DNA of 64,000 bases, from positions 496,001 to 560,000 of the forward strand of contig JAXLRI010000004.1 in NCBI GenBank assembly GCA_046331175.1, read 5' to 3'. Shown here in pieces: positions 31,536-41,842 of the stretch. Source of the stretch: JAWKIW01 sp046331175 (GTDB taxonomy: Bacteria > Actinomycetota > Acidimicrobiia > Acidimicrobiales > Acidimicrobilacustridaceae). Made by a program: the position numbers and the translations under genes. The notes under the pieces were generated by a model that saw only the letters and a program-made list of their open reading frames with translations, did no database searches and was not told where the DNA came from. Position 1 is the stretch's first letter, and the number at the start of each line of letters is the position of its first letter.

Positions 31536-32804
31536 ATGCCCATCAACGTGCAGCCCATCGCGGGCGTCGACCCGGCGATCAACGACATCCGGCGCCGCAC
31601 CGCCGACCTCATCAACACCGAGATCCTCCCCGTCGAGGACCGGCTGTACCCGTCGCTGCGCGGCTGGTTCGAGACCGAGGAGGACCGCGAGCACGCCCGA
31701 CGCCAGTCGATCATCCTGCGCGAGGAGATCAAGGCCAAGGTGGCCGAGGCCGGTCTGTGGGCGCCCCACCTCCCCCAGGAGTACGGCGGCATGGGGCTCG
31801 ACTTCTTGTCGCTGGCCTACATGTACGAGGTGCTCGCCTACGCGCTGGGCGCGTCGTCGCTGTTCGGGATCATGGCGCCCAACTCGGGCAACGCCAGCGT
31901 GCTCGTGAAGCACGGCACCGAGGAGCAGAAGCAGAAGTGGCTGATGCCGCTCATCGACGGGACCATCGAGTCGGGCTTCTCGATGACCGAGCCCGAGGTC
32001 GCCGGATCGGACCCCCGTGCCATCCGCACCACCGCCGTGCGCGACGGCGACCACTGGGTGCTCAACGGCCACAAGTGGTTCACCTCCAACGGCATCGACG
32101 CCAGCTTCTTCATCGTCCAGGCCAAGGCCACCGACCCCACCGGCGAGCTCGGTGTGCGCGACCAGATCACCTCGCTGATCGTGCCGACCGACCTCGCCGG
32201 CGTGAAGATCGTCCGCGGCATCGGCATCTGGGGCCGGCCCGACAGCGACCACTGCGAGGTCGTCTACGACAACGTGAAGGTGCCGCTGGAGAACACGCTC
32301 GGCCACGCGGGCCAGGGCCACCAGGCCGCCCAGGACCGCCTCGGCGCGGGGCGCGTCTACCACTGCATGAACAGCGTCGGGATGATGTGGCGGGCCTTCG
32401 ACCTGATGGTCGAGCGCACGCTCACCCGCGAGGTCCACGGCGGGCTGCAGAAGGACATGCAGTTCATCCAGGGCTTCATCGCCGACTCGTACATGGACAT
32501 CCAGGCCGCCCGGTTGATGACCATCGACGCCGCCGCCAAGGTCGCCAACGAGGATCCGCAGGCCCGCACCGCCATCTCGGGCATCAAGGTGTTCGTCCCC
32601 AACGCCTTCCACCGCGTCGTCGACCGCGCCATCCAGGTGTGGGGCGGCGCCGGCGTCACCAACGACCTGCCGCTGGCGGCGATGTACCTCGGCGCCCGCA
32701 CGCTGCGGCTGGCCGACGGCCCCGACGAGGTCCACAAGATCCTCATCGCCAAGAACGTCATCCGCCGCTACGAGGCCGGCAGCTCCTGGGACTTCGGCAG
32801 CTGA
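31536..32804 (+). CDS. acyl-CoA dehydrogenase
   Basis: 422 residues from the ATG at 31536, which has GGGGAGG about 9 bases upstream. The acyl-CoA dehydrogenase order is seen: helical N domain, MTEPEVAGSDPRAIRTTAVR (FAD site), HKWFTSNGIDASFFIV, and the C-terminal helical domain ending VHKILIAKNVIRRYE. FAD-dependent alpha-beta oxidation of acyl-CoA in the cytoplasm is expected. The long N-terminal domain (LYPSLRGWFETEEDREHARR) is like the ACAD10/11-type subgroup. Divergent from the acyl-CoA synthetase, which may activate its substrate. Confidence 0.9.
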   Translation: MPINVQPIAGVDPAINDIRRRTADLINTEILPVEDRLYPSLRGWFETEEDREHARRQSIILREEIKAKVAEAGLWAPHLPQEYGGMGLDFLSLAYMYEVLAYALGASSLFGIMAPNSGNASVLVKHGTEEQKQKWLMPLIDGTIESGFSMTEPEVAGSDPRAIRTTAVRDGDHWVLNGHKWFTSNGIDASFFIVQAKATDPTGELGVRDQITSLIVPTDLAGVKIVRGIGIWGRPDSDHCEVVYDNVKVPLENTLGHAGQGHQAAQDRLGAGRVYHCMNSVGMMWRAFDLMVERTLTREVHGGLQKDMQFIQGFIADSYMDIQAARLMTIDAAAKVANEDPQARTAISGIKVFVPNAFHRVVDRAIQVWGGAGVTNDLPLAAMYLGARTLRLADGPDEVHKILIAKNVIRRYEAGSSWDFGS

Positions 32805-32891
32805 CGCAGCCGCGCTGCTCCTCGGCCGCGACGGCCCGTCCGGGCCCGAGCGGAGCCGGACGCGCGCGGGACGTGCATCGAGGACGCGCTG

Positions 32892-33416
32892 CTACGACGC
32901 GAAGACGACCGCGAGCGCCGCGACACCGAAGGCGGCGAACCCGGCGCCGACCGCGACGAGCACGCGCATGCCACGACCGGGCGGCTTGGACCGCTTTCGG
33001 TTCGCCAACCACGCGACGAGGAGCAGCAGGAGGCCGAGGACGAGCGCCCCGACGGCGACGACGAGCACGGCGAGCAGGACCAGGATCAGGTCGAAGGTCC
33101 GGCCCATGCCCTCGGGGACGCACTCGAGCGTCCGCTCCATGGTGCAGCTCGGCCCGCTCGACCCCCCGGCGGTCGACCGGAGCACCACCACCGACGCTGC
33201 GAGCACCACCAGCCCGACCACCGCCCCGATCCCGGCGGCCAGCCACAGCGGCCGTCGCTCCCGGTCGTCGACCGGCTGCCCGTGGACCGGCGCCGCGTGG
33301 ACCGGCGCCGCGTGGACCAGATCCGCCGGGACCGCATCCCCTTGCACCACCTCGTCCACCCTGCTCCCCCGTCTGGTTCCGCCTCGACCGCCTCGGCCGA
33401 CGGGTGCGTCCACCAT
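32892..33416 (-). CDS. membrane protein, 174 aa, three predicted helices
   Basis: N-terminal 55 residues are soluble and contain a repeated HAAPVHAAPVHGQP stretch coded by a 15-bp DNA repeat (GTGGACCGGCGCCGC at about 33287-33316). Three hydrophobic segments follow: about 58-80, 108-135 and 150-172. Between the first two is a loop with two Cys (SCTMERTLEC), probably disulfide-bonded outside. No family recognised. Confidence 0.65.
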   Translation of the reverse strand: MVDAPVGRGGRGGTRRGSRVDEVVQGDAVPADLVHAAPVHAAPVHGQPVDDRERRPLWLAAGIGAVVGLVVLAASVVVLRSTAGGSSGPSCTMERTLECVPEGMGRTFDLILVLLAVLVVAVGALVLGLLLLLVAWLANRKRSKPPGRGMRVLVAVGAGFAAFGVAALAVVFAS

Positions 33417-33556
33417 CCTCGTCGATCGAGGCGCCGACGACCCGGGCCTTCCCCCAGATCGGGATGGGGGCGAGGCCCGTCGGCGCTCGCGCCGCCCCGC
33501 CGGGGGCAGTGCCGCCGACGACCCCCACCGATCGGATCAGGCCGAGGTGCGCTGGT

Positions 33557-34405
33557 TCAGGTGGGGTCGATCGGGCCCAGGGCGGCGTTGAGGTTGCCCG
33601 AGCGCAGGCCCTCGAGGTCGACGGTGACGTAGCGGTAGCCGGCGGCCCGAACGGCGTCGACCACCTCGGCGCGGGCCGCGAGCAGGCGAGGCAGGTCGTC
33701 GAGCGGCACCTCGATCCGGGCCGTGTCGTCGTAGTGGCGGACGCGCAGCTCGGCGAATCCCAGCCGGCGCACCGCCGCCTCGGCCCGCTCGACCGCCGAC
33801 AGCACGCGGAACGTGACCGGGGTGCCGTAGGGGACGCGTGACGCCAGGCAGGCGGCGGCCGGCTTGTCCCACGTGCGCAAGCCGAGCAGGCGGCTGGCGG
33901 CCCGCACCTCGGCCTTGGTGAGGCCGGCGTCGACCATCGGGAAGCGCGCCCCGGCGTCGGCGGCCGCCCGCTGGCCGGGGCGGTGGTCGCCCAGGTCGTC
34001 GACGTTCACGCCGAGCACCACGGTGGCCCCCCGCTCGGCGGCCACCGGGCCGATGGCGTGGAGCAGGGCGGTCTTGCAGTGGAAGCAGCGCTCGCCGTCG
34101 TTGGCCTGGTAGGCGGGGTCGGCCAGCTCGTCGGTGAAGACCTCCAGCCAGTCGAGGTCCCACTCGGCGGCCAGCGCCGCGCAGTCGGCGTGCTCGACGG
34201 TGGCCAGCGACGGCGAGACGGCAGTGACCGCCGGGGCGGCGACACGACCGAGCTCGTCGCGGGCGACCCAGGCGAGCAGCGCCGAGTCGGCCCCGCCGCT
34301 GAACGCGACCAGCACCGGGCCCAGCTCGCGCAAGGCGGCCCGCAGCCGGTCGACGGCCGCGGCGGCCCGCGCCGGGTCGACCACGTCGACGTCGACGGCG
34401 CTCAC
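33557..34405 (-). CDS. larE: ATP-dependent sacrificial sulfur transferase LarE family
   Basis: 282 residues. The PP-loop is LVAFSGGADSALLAWVA. Downstream are GERCFHCKTALL, LGVNVDDLGDHRPGQRAA and KPAAACLASRVPYG, the LarE signatures; the Cys in ACLASR lies in the region of the sulfur-donating Cys of characterised LarE. LarE converts carboxylates to thiocarboxylates for the nickel-pincer cofactor of lactate racemase. No larB, larC or larA is in the window, so the real substrate may differ. The GTG start overlaps the hemQ stop (GTGA). Confidence 0.85.
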   Translation of the reverse strand: MSAVDVDVVDPARAAAAVDRLRAALRELGPVLVAFSGGADSALLAWVARDELGRVAAPAVTAVSPSLATVEHADCAALAAEWDLDWLEVFTDELADPAYQANDGERCFHCKTALLHAIGPVAAERGATVVLGVNVDDLGDHRPGQRAAADAGARFPMVDAGLTKAEVRAASRLLGLRTWDKPAAACLASRVPYGTPVTFRVLSAVERAEAAVRRLGFAELRVRHYDDTARIEVPLDDLPRLLAARAEVVDAVRAAGYRYVTVDLEGLRSGNLNAALGPIDPT

Positions 34406-35091
34406 GACGGCGGCAGCCCCACCTCGGCGAGCACCTCGGCCAGCTCGCCGACCATGCCGGTGTAGAAGGGCCCGAACTCGGCGTAGACGGCCGAGGCGGT
34501 GTCGAAGCGCATCGTGTAGACGACCTCCTTGAGGTCGTCGGGGTGCCCGGCGAACAACGTGACGCCCCACTCGAAGTCGTCGAGGCCGGTCGAGCCGGTG
34601 ACCACCTGCAACACGCGGCCGGCGAACTTCCGCCCCGACGCCCCGTGTTCGTACATGAGCTCCTTGCGCTCGTCGTAGGGCAGCGTGAACCAGTTGCCCT
34701 CCACGGTCCGGCGCTTGGACATCGGGTAGAAGCACCATGCCCGCTTGCCCTCGGGTGGCAGCTGCGGGTGCAGGCGGGCCTGCTTCATCTCGTCGGGCAC
34801 GCCCTGCGCGTACTCGGACAGCTCGGTGAGCGAGACGTAGGAGTCGACGATCTGCAGGCCGGCGGCCTGGAGGTCGGCCTGCAGCCGGCGCAGCCGCCAC
34901 AGGTCCTCGCCGAGGATCATGAACGCGAGGTCGGCCTTGTGGCCCAGGACGGCGACGGGCACCACCTGGAGGCCGTCGACCTCGGCCGCCTTCACGGCGG
35001 TGGTGACCGACTCGGCGTCGGCGAGCGGGGTGACGGCGCAGAACAGGTGCAGGACACCCAGGCCGACCGTGGGCGGGAGCGGTTCGGGCAC
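34402..35091 (-). CDS. hemQ: coproheme decarboxylase HemQ (chlorite-dismutase-like)
   Basis: 229 residues from GTG at 35091. WCFYPMSKRR carries the Tyr and Lys that bind and decarboxylate coproheme propionates, and NWFTLPYDERKELMYEHG the axial His. LQVVTGSTGLDDFEWGVTLF and VYTMRFDTASAVYAEFGPF are typical of actinobacterial HemQ. It performs the last step of the coproporphyrin-dependent haem pathway. The other haem genes are not nearby. It is the first gene of a two-gene operon with larE, an unusual partner. Confidence 0.92.
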   Translation of the reverse strand: MPEPLPPTVGLGVLHLFCAVTPLADAESVTTAVKAAEVDGLQVVPVAVLGHKADLAFMILGEDLWRLRRLQADLQAAGLQIVDSYVSLTELSEYAQGVPDEMKQARLHPQLPPEGKRAWCFYPMSKRRTVEGNWFTLPYDERKELMYEHGASGRKFAGRVLQVVTGSTGLDDFEWGVTLFAGHPDDLKEVVYTMRFDTASAVYAEFGPFYTGMVGELAEVLAEVGLPPS

Positions 35092-35277
35092 GGCGCCGAG
35101 TCTACGGGTGGGACGGGCGAGCGCCCCAGGCCACCCGGCTGGGCGGATCGAGCGGGGCCGAGGCTCGGTCGATCGGCCGATCCCGGGCGGGCGAACCTGG
35201 CCCGCGCGGCCCGGCCGCCGGTACGATCCGGCGCACTGCGGGTCCGTCATCGTCCAGCTGGGAGCGAAACCACCACC

Positions 35278-35838
35278 ATGCACGCCATCACCAAGACCCG
35301 GGTCCAGGTCGCCTTCGGCGCCGTGGCCCTCGGGGCCCTCACCGTCGTCCCGGCCATCCCGGCGAGCAGCCAGCAGAACCCGGTCACCGTCACGGGCCAG
35401 GCCGTGTGCGGCACCGCGGGACCGGTCGGCCGCTACCGCATCGACTGGACGGTCACCAACAGCCTGCAGGGGCAGCAGGTCCCGAAGAACCTCCCGCTCG
35501 GCGGCGCCGTCATCGACGACGTGATGGTCGCCAGCGCCACCGAGACCGGCGCCTGGACCGGCACCGTCACCATCGACCCCAACCCGATCCCGGCGCAGAG
35601 CTCGGGCACCGGCTCCGACGGCCCGGTGCCGGGGAACACCACCGGTGTGGTGACCCTCACCGTGGTGTGGAGCTACTTCGACGGCGAGACCACGGTGAAC
35701 GGCCAGTCCACCGGCACCGCCACCCTGGCCGGCGACTGCGTGATCCCCACCAGCACCACCACGAGCACATCGACCAGCACGACGTCGACCACGGTCGTGG
35801 TCAACAACACGACGGTCACCGCCGCGTTCACCGGCTGA
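35278..35838 (+). CDS. small secreted protein with C-terminal FTG tail
   Basis: 186 residues from ATG at 35278. VQVAFGAVALGALTVVPAIP then ASSQQ is a Sec signal with an Ala-x-Ser cleavage site. The mature part (about 115 residues) has many Thr/Val strands (YRIDWTVTNSLQGQQVPKNL, VVTLTVVWSYFDG) and two Cys, suggesting a single beta-sandwich. The last 35 residues are Thr/Ser repeats (TSTTTSTSTSTTSTTVVV) followed by TVTAAFTG at the exact C terminus. It is the smallest protein with this tail. The reading frame is open upstream but the added part is antisense to hemQ. Confidence 0.85.
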   Translation: MHAITKTRVQVAFGAVALGALTVVPAIPASSQQNPVTVTGQAVCGTAGPVGRYRIDWTVTNSLQGQQVPKNLPLGGAVIDDVMVASATETGAWTGTVTIDPNPIPAQSSGTGSDGPVPGNTTGVVTLTVVWSYFDGETTVNGQSTGTATLAGDCVIPTSTTTSTSTSTTSTTVVVNNTTVTAAFTG

Positions 35839-35880
35839 GCAACGGTCGCCGGCGAACACCAGCGCCGAGCACACGACATC

Positions 35881-35909
35881 GACGGGCCCCGCTCCCCGCG
35901 GGGCCCGTC
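35881..35909. terminator. 12-bp perfect hairpin between convergent genes
   Basis: GACGGGCCCCGC and GCGGGGCCCGTC pair perfectly around TCCCC, 43 bp after the secreted-protein gene and 34 bp after the end of the molybdoenzyme gene. It probably terminates both transcripts. Confidence 0.75.
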
Positions 35910-35942
35910 CGCGTGCTCGGGCCGGCCGGCGGACCGACGACC

Positions 35943-38162
35943 TCAGCCGAGTGGCTCGAGGGTGGCGACGGCGTTGTAGTCGGGGACCTGGGAGCGGGGC
36001 TCGCGGTGGTCGGGGCCGGCGCCGAGCAGGACGTTGCCCTCGGGCCAGTGCACCTGCAGGGTGCGGGCCGGCAGGCGGACGACGACCAGGTGCCCGTCGT
36101 AGGTGCCGGCGTCGCTGCGCAGCCGCACGGCGTCGCCGGCGGCCAGGCCGAGGGCGGCGGCGTCGGCCTCGTCGATGAAGACGCCGTCGCGCGCCGCCCC
36201 GGTGAGCGGGTCGGTGGCCGACAGCACCATCGAGTTGAACTGCTTGCCCCGGCGGGTCGACACGAAGAAGGTGCCGTCGGGCAGGTCGATCGACGGCGGG
36301 GTGAGCGCGGTGAAGCGACCCCGCCCGTCGGCGGTGGGAAACGAGCCGTCCGCGCAGAGGTGGCGTCCGCCCCACTGGATGGCGTCGCCGGTGTCGTCCA
36401 GGTCTTCGATGCCGGCGTAGCTGGGCACGACGTCGGCGATCTCGACCCGCAGGTCGCGGTTGGTGGGCCAGGCGAAGCGGTCGCCGAGGTCGGGCCGGAC
36501 CCTGCGGGCCACCGCCGCGAACAGGCGCCACTCGCTGCGGGCCTCGCCCACCCGCCGGGGGATCTCGGGTGAGAAGGCCACCCGCCGCTCGGTGGTGGTC
36601 TCGGTGCCGCCGCCCTCCTGCTCGTAGCGCGTGGCCACCGGGAGCAGCAGCACGTCGTCACCCTCGACCAGCATCTGCGACGACACGACGATGTCCTGGT
36701 GGATGCGGGTGGGCACCTGCTCGAGCGCCGACCGCACCCGAGGTGGGTCGGGCAGCACGTCGAGGAAGTTGCCGCCCGACATCCACAGCACGTCCAGGTC
36801 GCCCCGCTCGATGGCCTCGACCATCTCCGGCGCGGTGAGCCCGGGGGATGACGGGACGGGGAAGCCCCACCGCTCGGCCAGGGCGCCGGCGTTGGCCTCG
36901 GTGACGTCGAGGCCGCCCGGGAAGGCGGTGGCGTAGGCGCCCATCTCGGCGCCACCCTGCACGCCGGAGTGGCCGCGCAGCGGCATGAGCCCGGCCCCGT
37001 CGCGACCCACGTTGCCGCGTGCGAGCCCGAGGTTGACGATGCCCTGCACGCCCTCGACGGCGTGGCGGTGCTGGGTGACGCCCATCGACCACAGCAGGAT
37101 GGCCGAGGAGGCACGGGCGTACTCGTCGACGAACGCGTCGAGCTGGGCCCGGGTGACGCCGGCCTGCTGCAGGAGGTCGTCGAGATCCTGCGTGGCCAGG
37201 GTGGCCACCAGGTCGTCGAACCCGGCGGTGTGGGCTTCGATGAAAGATCGGTCGACGTCGCCCCGGGCGAGCAGCACCTTGAGGGCGGCGTTGGCCAGCG
37301 CGACGTCGCCACCCGGCCGCACCGGTACGTGGAGGTCGCAGATCTTGGTGCCGAACACCGCCGACTCGGCGTTGGACGGGACCCAGTACCGCTCGAGCCC
37401 GGGTTCGAGGTACGGGTTCACCACGACGACCCGGCAGCCGCGGCGCTTGGCCAGGTACAGGTACTTGGTGAACACCGGCTGGTTGTTGGCCGGGTTGGCG
37501 CCCCAGATGACGATGAGGTCGCTCTCGAGGACGTCCTGCAGCGAGCAGGTGGAGGCGGCGACGCCGATGGTCTGCTTGAGGGCGACGGTGGACGGGGCGT
37601 GGCAGACGCGAGCGGCCGAGTCGACCGAGGCGATCCCCATGGCCCGGGCCGCCTTGCCCGCCACGTAGTAGGTCTCGTTGGTGAGGCCCCGGCTGGTCAG
37701 GTACAGCGCGGTGCGGTCACCGCCGGCGGCGGCCAGCGCGGCCGTCGTGACGTCGAGCGCCTCGTCCCACGAGATGCGCCGGAAGCCCGCCTCGCCGCGG
37801 CGACGGCGCATGGGGTGTCCCAGCCGACCGAGGCGTCGCAGCTGCTCGCCCGAGTGGTTCGCCAGCGCGCCGACGTCGGACAGCACCAGCGGGTCGATGG
37901 CGTCGGCGGTGTTGAGCTCGAGCATCCGCAGGCGGGTGGTGCACAGGTGCACGCCCGAGATGGTCCAGTCGGAGAACCCCGCCACCCCGAGGGCGCAGCC
38001 GTCGCACACGCCCTTGGACAGGACGTCCCACGCGTACTTGGGGTGGGCGCGGTTGTCCCAGGCCACCTTGGCCATCTCGCGGTAGTGGTGCGGCTTCTGC
38101 TGGCCGGCCCCGTTGGGCGACCACCCGGCCCACAGCTCGGGGTGCAGCTCGATCCTGCGCAT
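35943..38162 (-). CDS. FdhF/YdeP-family molybdopterin oxidoreductase
   Basis: 739 residues. GVCDGCALG near residue 55, YYVAGKAARAMG, ARVCHAPSTVALKQTIG (the Cys is at the place of the Mo-binding Cys/Sec of formate dehydrogenases), IVIWGANPANNQPVF, LRGHSGVQGGAEMG and a C-terminal molybdopterin-dinucleotide domain show the YdeP type. The N-terminal four-Cys FeS motif of true formate dehydrogenases is incomplete. The electron acceptor is unknown. The divergent fdhD gene starts 147 bp away, fitting a need for sulfuration of the cofactor. Confidence 0.9.
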   Translation of the reverse strand: MRRIELHPELWAGWSPNGAGQQKPHHYREMAKVAWDNRAHPKYAWDVLSKGVCDGCALGVAGFSDWTISGVHLCTTRLRMLELNTADAIDPLVLSDVGALANHSGEQLRRLGRLGHPMRRRRGEAGFRRISWDEALDVTTAALAAAGGDRTALYLTSRGLTNETYYVAGKAARAMGIASVDSAARVCHAPSTVALKQTIGVAASTCSLQDVLESDLIVIWGANPANNQPVFTKYLYLAKRRGCRVVVVNPYLEPGLERYWVPSNAESAVFGTKICDLHVPVRPGGDVALANAALKVLLARGDVDRSFIEAHTAGFDDLVATLATQDLDDLLQQAGVTRAQLDAFVDEYARASSAILLWSMGVTQHRHAVEGVQGIVNLGLARGNVGRDGAGLMPLRGHSGVQGGAEMGAYATAFPGGLDVTEANAGALAERWGFPVPSSPGLTAPEMVEAIERGDLDVLWMSGGNFLDVLPDPPRVRSALEQVPTRIHQDIVVSSQMLVEGDDVLLLPVATRYEQEGGGTETTTERRVAFSPEIPRRVGEARSEWRLFAAVARRVRPDLGDRFAWPTNRDLRVEIADVVPSYAGIEDLDDTGDAIQWGGRHLCADGSFPTADGRGRFTALTPPSIDLPDGTFFVSTRRGKQFNSMVLSATDPLTGAARDGVFIDEADAAALGLAAGDAVRLRSDAGTYDGHLVVVRLPARTLQVHWPEGNVLLGAGPDHREPRSQVPDYNAVATLEPLG

Positions 38163-38309
38163 CGGCCGGAGGCTACCGGCCGCCCCCGCCGCCGACCCAG
38201 GCCCGGGGGCCTGCGTTCCCCGTCACGCCCCAGCGTGATGGCGAACGCAGCCCGCTCCCGCGCTCGGGTCGGATCAGGAGCACGGGAGGTGCGCCGGTAG
38301 GGTGCGGGG

Positions 38310-39107
38310 ATGGCCCGGGGTCGTGTCGCCAAGGTGCTGACCACCCGCTACGAGGACGGCACCACCCGGCGCACACCCGACGAGGTGATCGTCGAGGAGC
38401 CGCTGGCCATCCACCTCGACGACGCACTGGTCACCACCACCATGCGCACACCGGGCCACGACTTCGAGCTGGCCGCCGGCTTCTGCTTCACCGAGGGCCT
38501 GCTCGCCGGCGTCCCCGTGCAGACGTGCCGCTACTGCGGCACGGGCTCGGCCGTCGACACCGGCTTCAACGTGGTCTCGGTCGAGACCGGGGGTCGGGCG
38601 CCGGTCCCCGCCCCCCGCCTCGGCACCACCACGTCGTCCTGTGGGCTGTGCGGCTCGGCGTCGCTCGACGAGCTGGCCGACCGGCTCGACCCGCTCATCG
38701 ACCCGCTCGCCTTCGACCTCGACGTGCTGGCCGCCGCGCCCGACCGGGTCACCGGCGACCAGGATCTGTTCACCGCCACCGGTGCCGTCCACGCCGCCGC
38801 CGCCTTCACGACCGACGGCGACGTCGTCCTCGTGCGCGAGGACGTGGGCCGGCACAACGCGGTCGACAAGGTGGTGGGCCGCCTCCTGCTCGACGACCGC
38901 CTGCCCGCTGCACAGCTGGGTCTGTACGTGAGCGGACGGGCCTCGTTCGAGATCGTGCAGAAGGCGTGGGCGGCCGGCTTCCCAGCCGTGGTGGCGGTGA
39001 GCGCGCCGACGTCGCTCGCCGTGGAGACGGCTCGGCGCGCCGGCATCACCCTGGCCGGCTTCGCCCGCGCCGGCCGGATGAACGTCTACGCACCCGAGCG
39101 CGCCTGA
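38310..39107 (+). CDS. fdhD: FdhD sulfurtransferase
   Basis: 265 residues. Contains VIVEEPLAIHLDD, RTPGHDFELAAGFCFTEGLL, the CxxC loop TSSCGLCGSAS near residue 112 that carries persulfide sulfur, REDVGRHNAVDKVVG and VSGRASFEIVQKAWAAGFP. FdhD passes sulfur from a cysteine desulfurase to the Mo cofactor of formate-dehydrogenase-like enzymes. Its divergent neighbour is the likely client. Length and motifs are normal. Confidence 0.95.
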   Translation: MARGRVAKVLTTRYEDGTTRRTPDEVIVEEPLAIHLDDALVTTTMRTPGHDFELAAGFCFTEGLLAGVPVQTCRYCGTGSAVDTGFNVVSVETGGRAPVPAPRLGTTTSSCGLCGSASLDELADRLDPLIDPLAFDLDVLAAAPDRVTGDQDLFTATGAVHAAAAFTTDGDVVLVREDVGRHNAVDKVVGRLLLDDRLPAAQLGLYVSGRASFEIVQKAWAAGFPAVVAVSAPTSLAVETARRAGITLAGFARAGRMNVYAPERA

Positions 39108-39122
39108 CCGCAGCGGCGCCGC

Positions 39123-39707
39123 TCACGGGGACGGCGCACCCGCCTTCAGGAGGTAGAGGCCGGCGATCGTCCCATCCTGGTGGAAGGTGACCCGCACCTC
39201 GCCCGCCCCGCGGGCCATCGTGACCATGATGCGCTCGACGTCGAGACCACCTGCCGCAACCGACACGGGTGGGTCGTGGCGCTGGTACGCCCCGAGCAGC
39301 TGCTGGTAGCTCGTCCACGCGCTGGCGAGCGCCGGTGTCGGGAGCTGCGTCGCCAGCAACGGGTCGAACTGCGCCGTGATCGCGGCGTAGCGGCCGGCGA
39401 CGAGATCGGCCATCACCTGGTCGGCCTTGGCCGAGAACCCAGCGGCGGGCACGGCTGCCGTCGACGGCGTGGTGGTCGGGGCCGCCGTGGTCGTCGACGA
39501 CATCACGACGGTCGTCGTGGTCGACACCGCCGTCGACGATGGCCCCGAGGGCCCAGCCCCGGTGGACACCGAGCCGCCGGGCGTGGGCGTCGGCCCCGTC
39601 GACGCGGTCGACCCCGAACCCGATCCGCAGCCCACCACCAGGCCGAACCCTGTCACCAGGAGCAGCCCTCCGAGCACCCGTCGTCGGGCGCGTGTCGTCG
39701 ATCGCAC
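39123..39707 (-). CDS. lipoprotein with DUF3887-like domain
   Basis: 194 residues from GTG at 39707. Arg-rich start, hydrophobic LGGLLLVTGFGLVVG and lipobox VVGC at about residues 27-30. A Thr/Ser/Pro-rich linker (about 40 residues) leads to a domain of about 100 residues: FSAKADQVMADLVAGRYAAI, LASAWTSYQQLLGAYQRHD and VRVTFHQDGTIAGLYLL, the pattern of DUF3887, a small fold often fused to hydrolases. It should sit on the outer face of the membrane. It does not have the FTG tail (ends KAGAPSP). Confidence 0.75.
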   Translation of the reverse strand: MRSTTRARRRVLGGLLLVTGFGLVVGCGSGSGSTASTGPTPTPGGSVSTGAGPSGPSSTAVSTTTTVVMSSTTTAAPTTTPSTAAVPAAGFSAKADQVMADLVAGRYAAITAQFDPLLATQLPTPALASAWTSYQQLLGAYQRHDPPVSVAAGGLDVERIMVTMARGAGEVRVTFHQDGTIAGLYLLKAGAPSP

Positions 39708-39912
39708 GTGGGACCACCGTCCTCGTCCACCACGTCCGGCGGGCACCGAGGAGCTCGATGCCGACGACGCCGGACCGCCGTGCGCGCAGGGTACCGATCG
39801 ACCCGTTCGGCGCCATCGGATTTCGGCCCCGATCGACGGGACGTCGGACCCGAGATCCGACCGCGGAGCCGCCGCGGCGCGCCGCGCCCGGATCCGAAGC
39901 CCAGCCCGGACG

Positions 39913-39946
39913 CGCACGAGGGGGAGCCGGTGGGCTCCCCCTCGTG
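39913..39946. terminator. 15-bp perfect hairpin downstream of groEL
   Basis: GCACGAGGGGGAGCC and GGCTCCCCCTCGTGC pair fully around a 4-base loop, 48 bp after the groEL stop. It is the strongest hairpin noticed in the window and fits a rho-independent-like terminator for the heat-shock transcript. Confidence 0.8.
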
Positions 39947-39993
39947 CGTGGTCGGACGGCCGAAGCCGCCGTCCACCGATCAGGTCGACCGGA

Positions 39994-41613
<1,620 letters not shown>

Positions 41614-41708
41614 GGTTCCCCTCCGTTGGGTTCGGTTCGTGACCGCGGGACCGGGTTCGGTCGGACCGCCGCTGGGCGGGCCCGGCCGCGCAGGAGCCGG
41701 TGCCACGG

Positions 41709-41735
41709 TTAGCACTCTTGGTCGTCGAGTGCTAA
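41709..41735. promoter_or_regulatory. CIRCE element (HrcA operator)
   Basis: TTAGCACTC, nine bases, GAGTGCTAA: a perfect match to the CIRCE consensus, 96 bp upstream of the groEL ATG. HrcA binds it to repress chaperonin genes until heat shock. Confidence 0.97.
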
Positions 41736-41842
41736 CAGCCAACCAGACGCGCCGCCCGTTCGCAACCCGGCCGGGTGCTTCTGACGGTGCCCGAGCGACG
41801 CCGAGCCGCGGTGGGCCACGGGTCCGGCGTCGCCTAGGCTCG

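Noticed and set aside
34543..35277. Upstream extension of the small FTG-tailed secreted protein to 431 residues
   Set aside because: The extension is antisense to hemQ, and the ATG at 35278 directly precedes a normal signal peptide.
1067..35838. Reading the FTG endings as ordinary sortase (LPxTG/LAxTG) signals
   Set aside because: There is no hydrophobic helix or basic tail after the motif; all four proteins stop directly at the Gly. Leu is also missing from the expected position.
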